Under the pieces are notes generated by a model. The model did no database searches. It was not told the DNA's origin and was given only the letters and a program-made list of their open reading frames with translations. Positions 6,564-7,314 of a DNA stretch of 7,314 nt are shown here, piece after piece. The DNA lies in the NCBI GenBank assembly GCA_023386515.1, contig JAEWJQ010000371.1, positions 1 through 7,314 of the forward strand, given 5' to 3'. The position numbers were made by a program, and so were the translations under genes. The stretch comes from Pseudomonadota bacterium (GTDB lineage Bacteria > Pseudomonadota > Alphaproteobacteria > Sphingomonadales > Sphingomonadaceae). Each line of letters opens with the position of its first letter. Position 1 is the stretch's first letter.

Positions 6564-6596
6564 GAGGCGCGGCAGGCTGGATAGCCGCCGCGCCTC
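6564..6596 (-). promoter_or_regulatory. Strong intergenic hairpin, possible attenuator or processing element
   Basis: Read on the minus strand, a perfect 10-base arm GAGGCGCGGC pairs with GCCGCGCCTC. Inside it GGCT pairs with AGCC around an ATCC loop, leaving only one bulged T. That makes about 14 base pairs, nearly continuous and mostly G-C. It is followed by TGTTTCG, a poor T-tract, and then 9 bases after the stem by the ribosome binding site of the glycosidase-like gene. It could be a leaky terminator that lowers glycosidase expression relative to the receptor, or a stabilising or processing stem. The structure is seen; the role is inferred. Confidence 0.6.
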
Positions 6597-6601
6597 ACAC
6601 G

Positions 6602-6617
6602 GCAAGCCAAGGCTTGC
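6602..6617. repeat. Inverted repeat just after the receptor gene
   Basis: GCAAGCC and GGCTTGC are separated by two bases, giving a perfect 16-base palindrome-like element (7-base arms), 17 bases past the receptor stop codon on the minus strand. As RNA it would form a 6-base-pair stem with a 4-base loop. As DNA it could be a dimeric protein-binding site for a regulator of the downstream gene. There is no further evidence for either. Confidence 0.45.
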
Positions 6618-6634
6618 GGAGCAATCGTCGCCGA

Positions 6635-7314
6635 TCAGAATTTGAACGTCAGCGAACCGCCATAGGTCGCGCCGACGATGCCGCGGGCGTAGAAATAGCC
6701 GTTGGTCACCGCCTGCGTCTGGCCCTGGCGCGGGTTGCCTTCGGTCAGTCCGACGACGTCGAAGATATTGTCGGCGTTGAGGTTCAGCTGGACGCGATCG
6801 CTGACGTTGAAATTGACGCCGACGCCGGTCACGCCATAGCTCGGCAGGGCGATGCCATTGCCGTTATCGGCGTAGATCTTGCCGATATATTTATAGCGGC
6901 CGTAGACCTCGCCGAGGCCGTGGGGCAGCTGCACGGTCGGGCTGATCGTGAACAGCTGCGCCGGGGTGCGTTCCGGCCGGTTGCCTTCATATTGCGAGCC
7001 CGCGTCGACGCCGTTGAGCTGCAGGTTGAGCAGCTTCGGGTCCTGGAAGACGCCCTGGAAATCGACGGCGAACCAGTCGATCGGCCGGACCACGAAATCG
7101 AGCTCGACACCGATCGTGCGCAGATTGGCATTCAGATTGACCTGCTGCGACGGATTATTCGGGTCGGAGAAATTGTAGTTCTGGTTGCGGAAGTTGGTGC
7201 GGAACACCGTCGCCGATCCGGAGAACAGCTTGCCGTATTGGTAGCGGGCGCCGGCTTCGTACAATTCGATCGTGGTGATCGGATCGGTGGTGTTGGTCTG
7301 GAAACCGTTGGCGT
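6635..7314 (-). CDS. TonB-dependent receptor, C-terminal part (cut by window edge)
   Basis: About 225 residues of the C-terminal outer-membrane beta-barrel of a TonB-dependent receptor. The reading frame is open to the right edge, so the start, signal peptide, TonB box and plug domain lie outside the window. Seen here: alternating barrel strands (YEAGARYQYGKLFSGSATVF, VGVNFNVSDRVQLNLNADNI), the typical NADNIFDVVGLTEGNPR segment before the last strands, and the terminal beta-signal GGSLTFKF ending in phenylalanine, required for recognition by the BAM assembly machinery. These receptors import siderophores, vitamins or oligosaccharides using energy from TonB-ExbB-ExbD. The glycosidase-like gene 92 bases downstream on the same strand favours a glycan ligand. 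The ligand cannot be read from this fragment. Confidence 0.92.
   Translation of the reverse strand, partial: ANGFQTNTTDPITTIELYEAGARYQYGKLFSGSATVFRTNFRNQNYNFSDPNNPSQQVNLNANLRTIGVELDFVVRPIDWFAVDFQGVFQDPKLLNLQLNGVDAGSQYEGNRPERTPAQLFTISPTVQLPHGLGEVYGRYKYIGKIYADNGNGIALPSYGVTGVGVNFNVSDRVQLNLNADNIFDVVGLTEGNPRQGQTQAVTNGYFYARGIVGATYGGSLTFKF

Noticed and set aside
6543..6605. An N-terminal extension of the glycosidase-like protein starting at 6605.
   Set aside because: It would put the strong hairpin inside the coding region and bury the signal peptide. The ATG at 6542 has a properly spaced ribosome binding site.

Overview
This is a GC-rich window of about two thirds G+C. It carries a TonB-dependent receptor, a flavin-dependent halogenase with a DUF6445-type partner, a secreted glycosidase-like protein and an HxlR/oxidoreductase pair. 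That mix is typical of sphingomonads and related Alphaproteobacteria (Sphingomonas, Caulobacter and Brevundimonas types). The assignment rests on gene content and composition only. No rRNA, tRNA, CRISPR array or intact mobile element is visible.

Left block (9-1486): a divergent pair. The minus-strand gene is a medium-chain zinc-type alcohol dehydrogenase/quinone oxidoreductase family protein. The plus-strand gene is a small HxlR-type winged-helix regulator. Their 98-base shared control region holds an inverted repeat, GTACG-N9-CGTAC, which is a good operator candidate. The likely logic is a redox- or electrophile-responsive repressor controlling its own gene and the neighbouring oxidoreductase.

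Middle gap (1487-2175): 689 bases with no gene I can defend. Several frames are open because of the high GC, and short peptide-like stretches are interrupted by stops. It may be an eroded gene.

Central operon (2176-4370, plus): a flavin-dependent tryptophan-halogenase family protein overlaps the next gene by an ATGA junction. That gene is a DUF6445-like protein whose conserved residues fit an HxD...H...R iron/2-oxoglutarate oxygenase pattern. The two are almost certainly translated together. Their natural substrate is unknown.

Right block (4494-7314, minus): the C-terminal third or so of a TonB-dependent receptor enters from the right edge. It is followed after 92 bases by a secreted protein of about 680 residues that resembles six-hairpin (alpha/alpha)6-barrel glycosidases or glycogen-debranching enzymes. 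Two inverted repeats sit between them, one a very strong hairpin just upstream of the glycosidase ribosome binding site. The two central operons converge on a 123-base gap packed with hairpins. Overall the right two thirds looks like a glycan-uptake locus: outer-membrane receptor, periplasmic glycosidase, and the halogenase/oxygenase pair that often accompanies such receptors in these bacteria.
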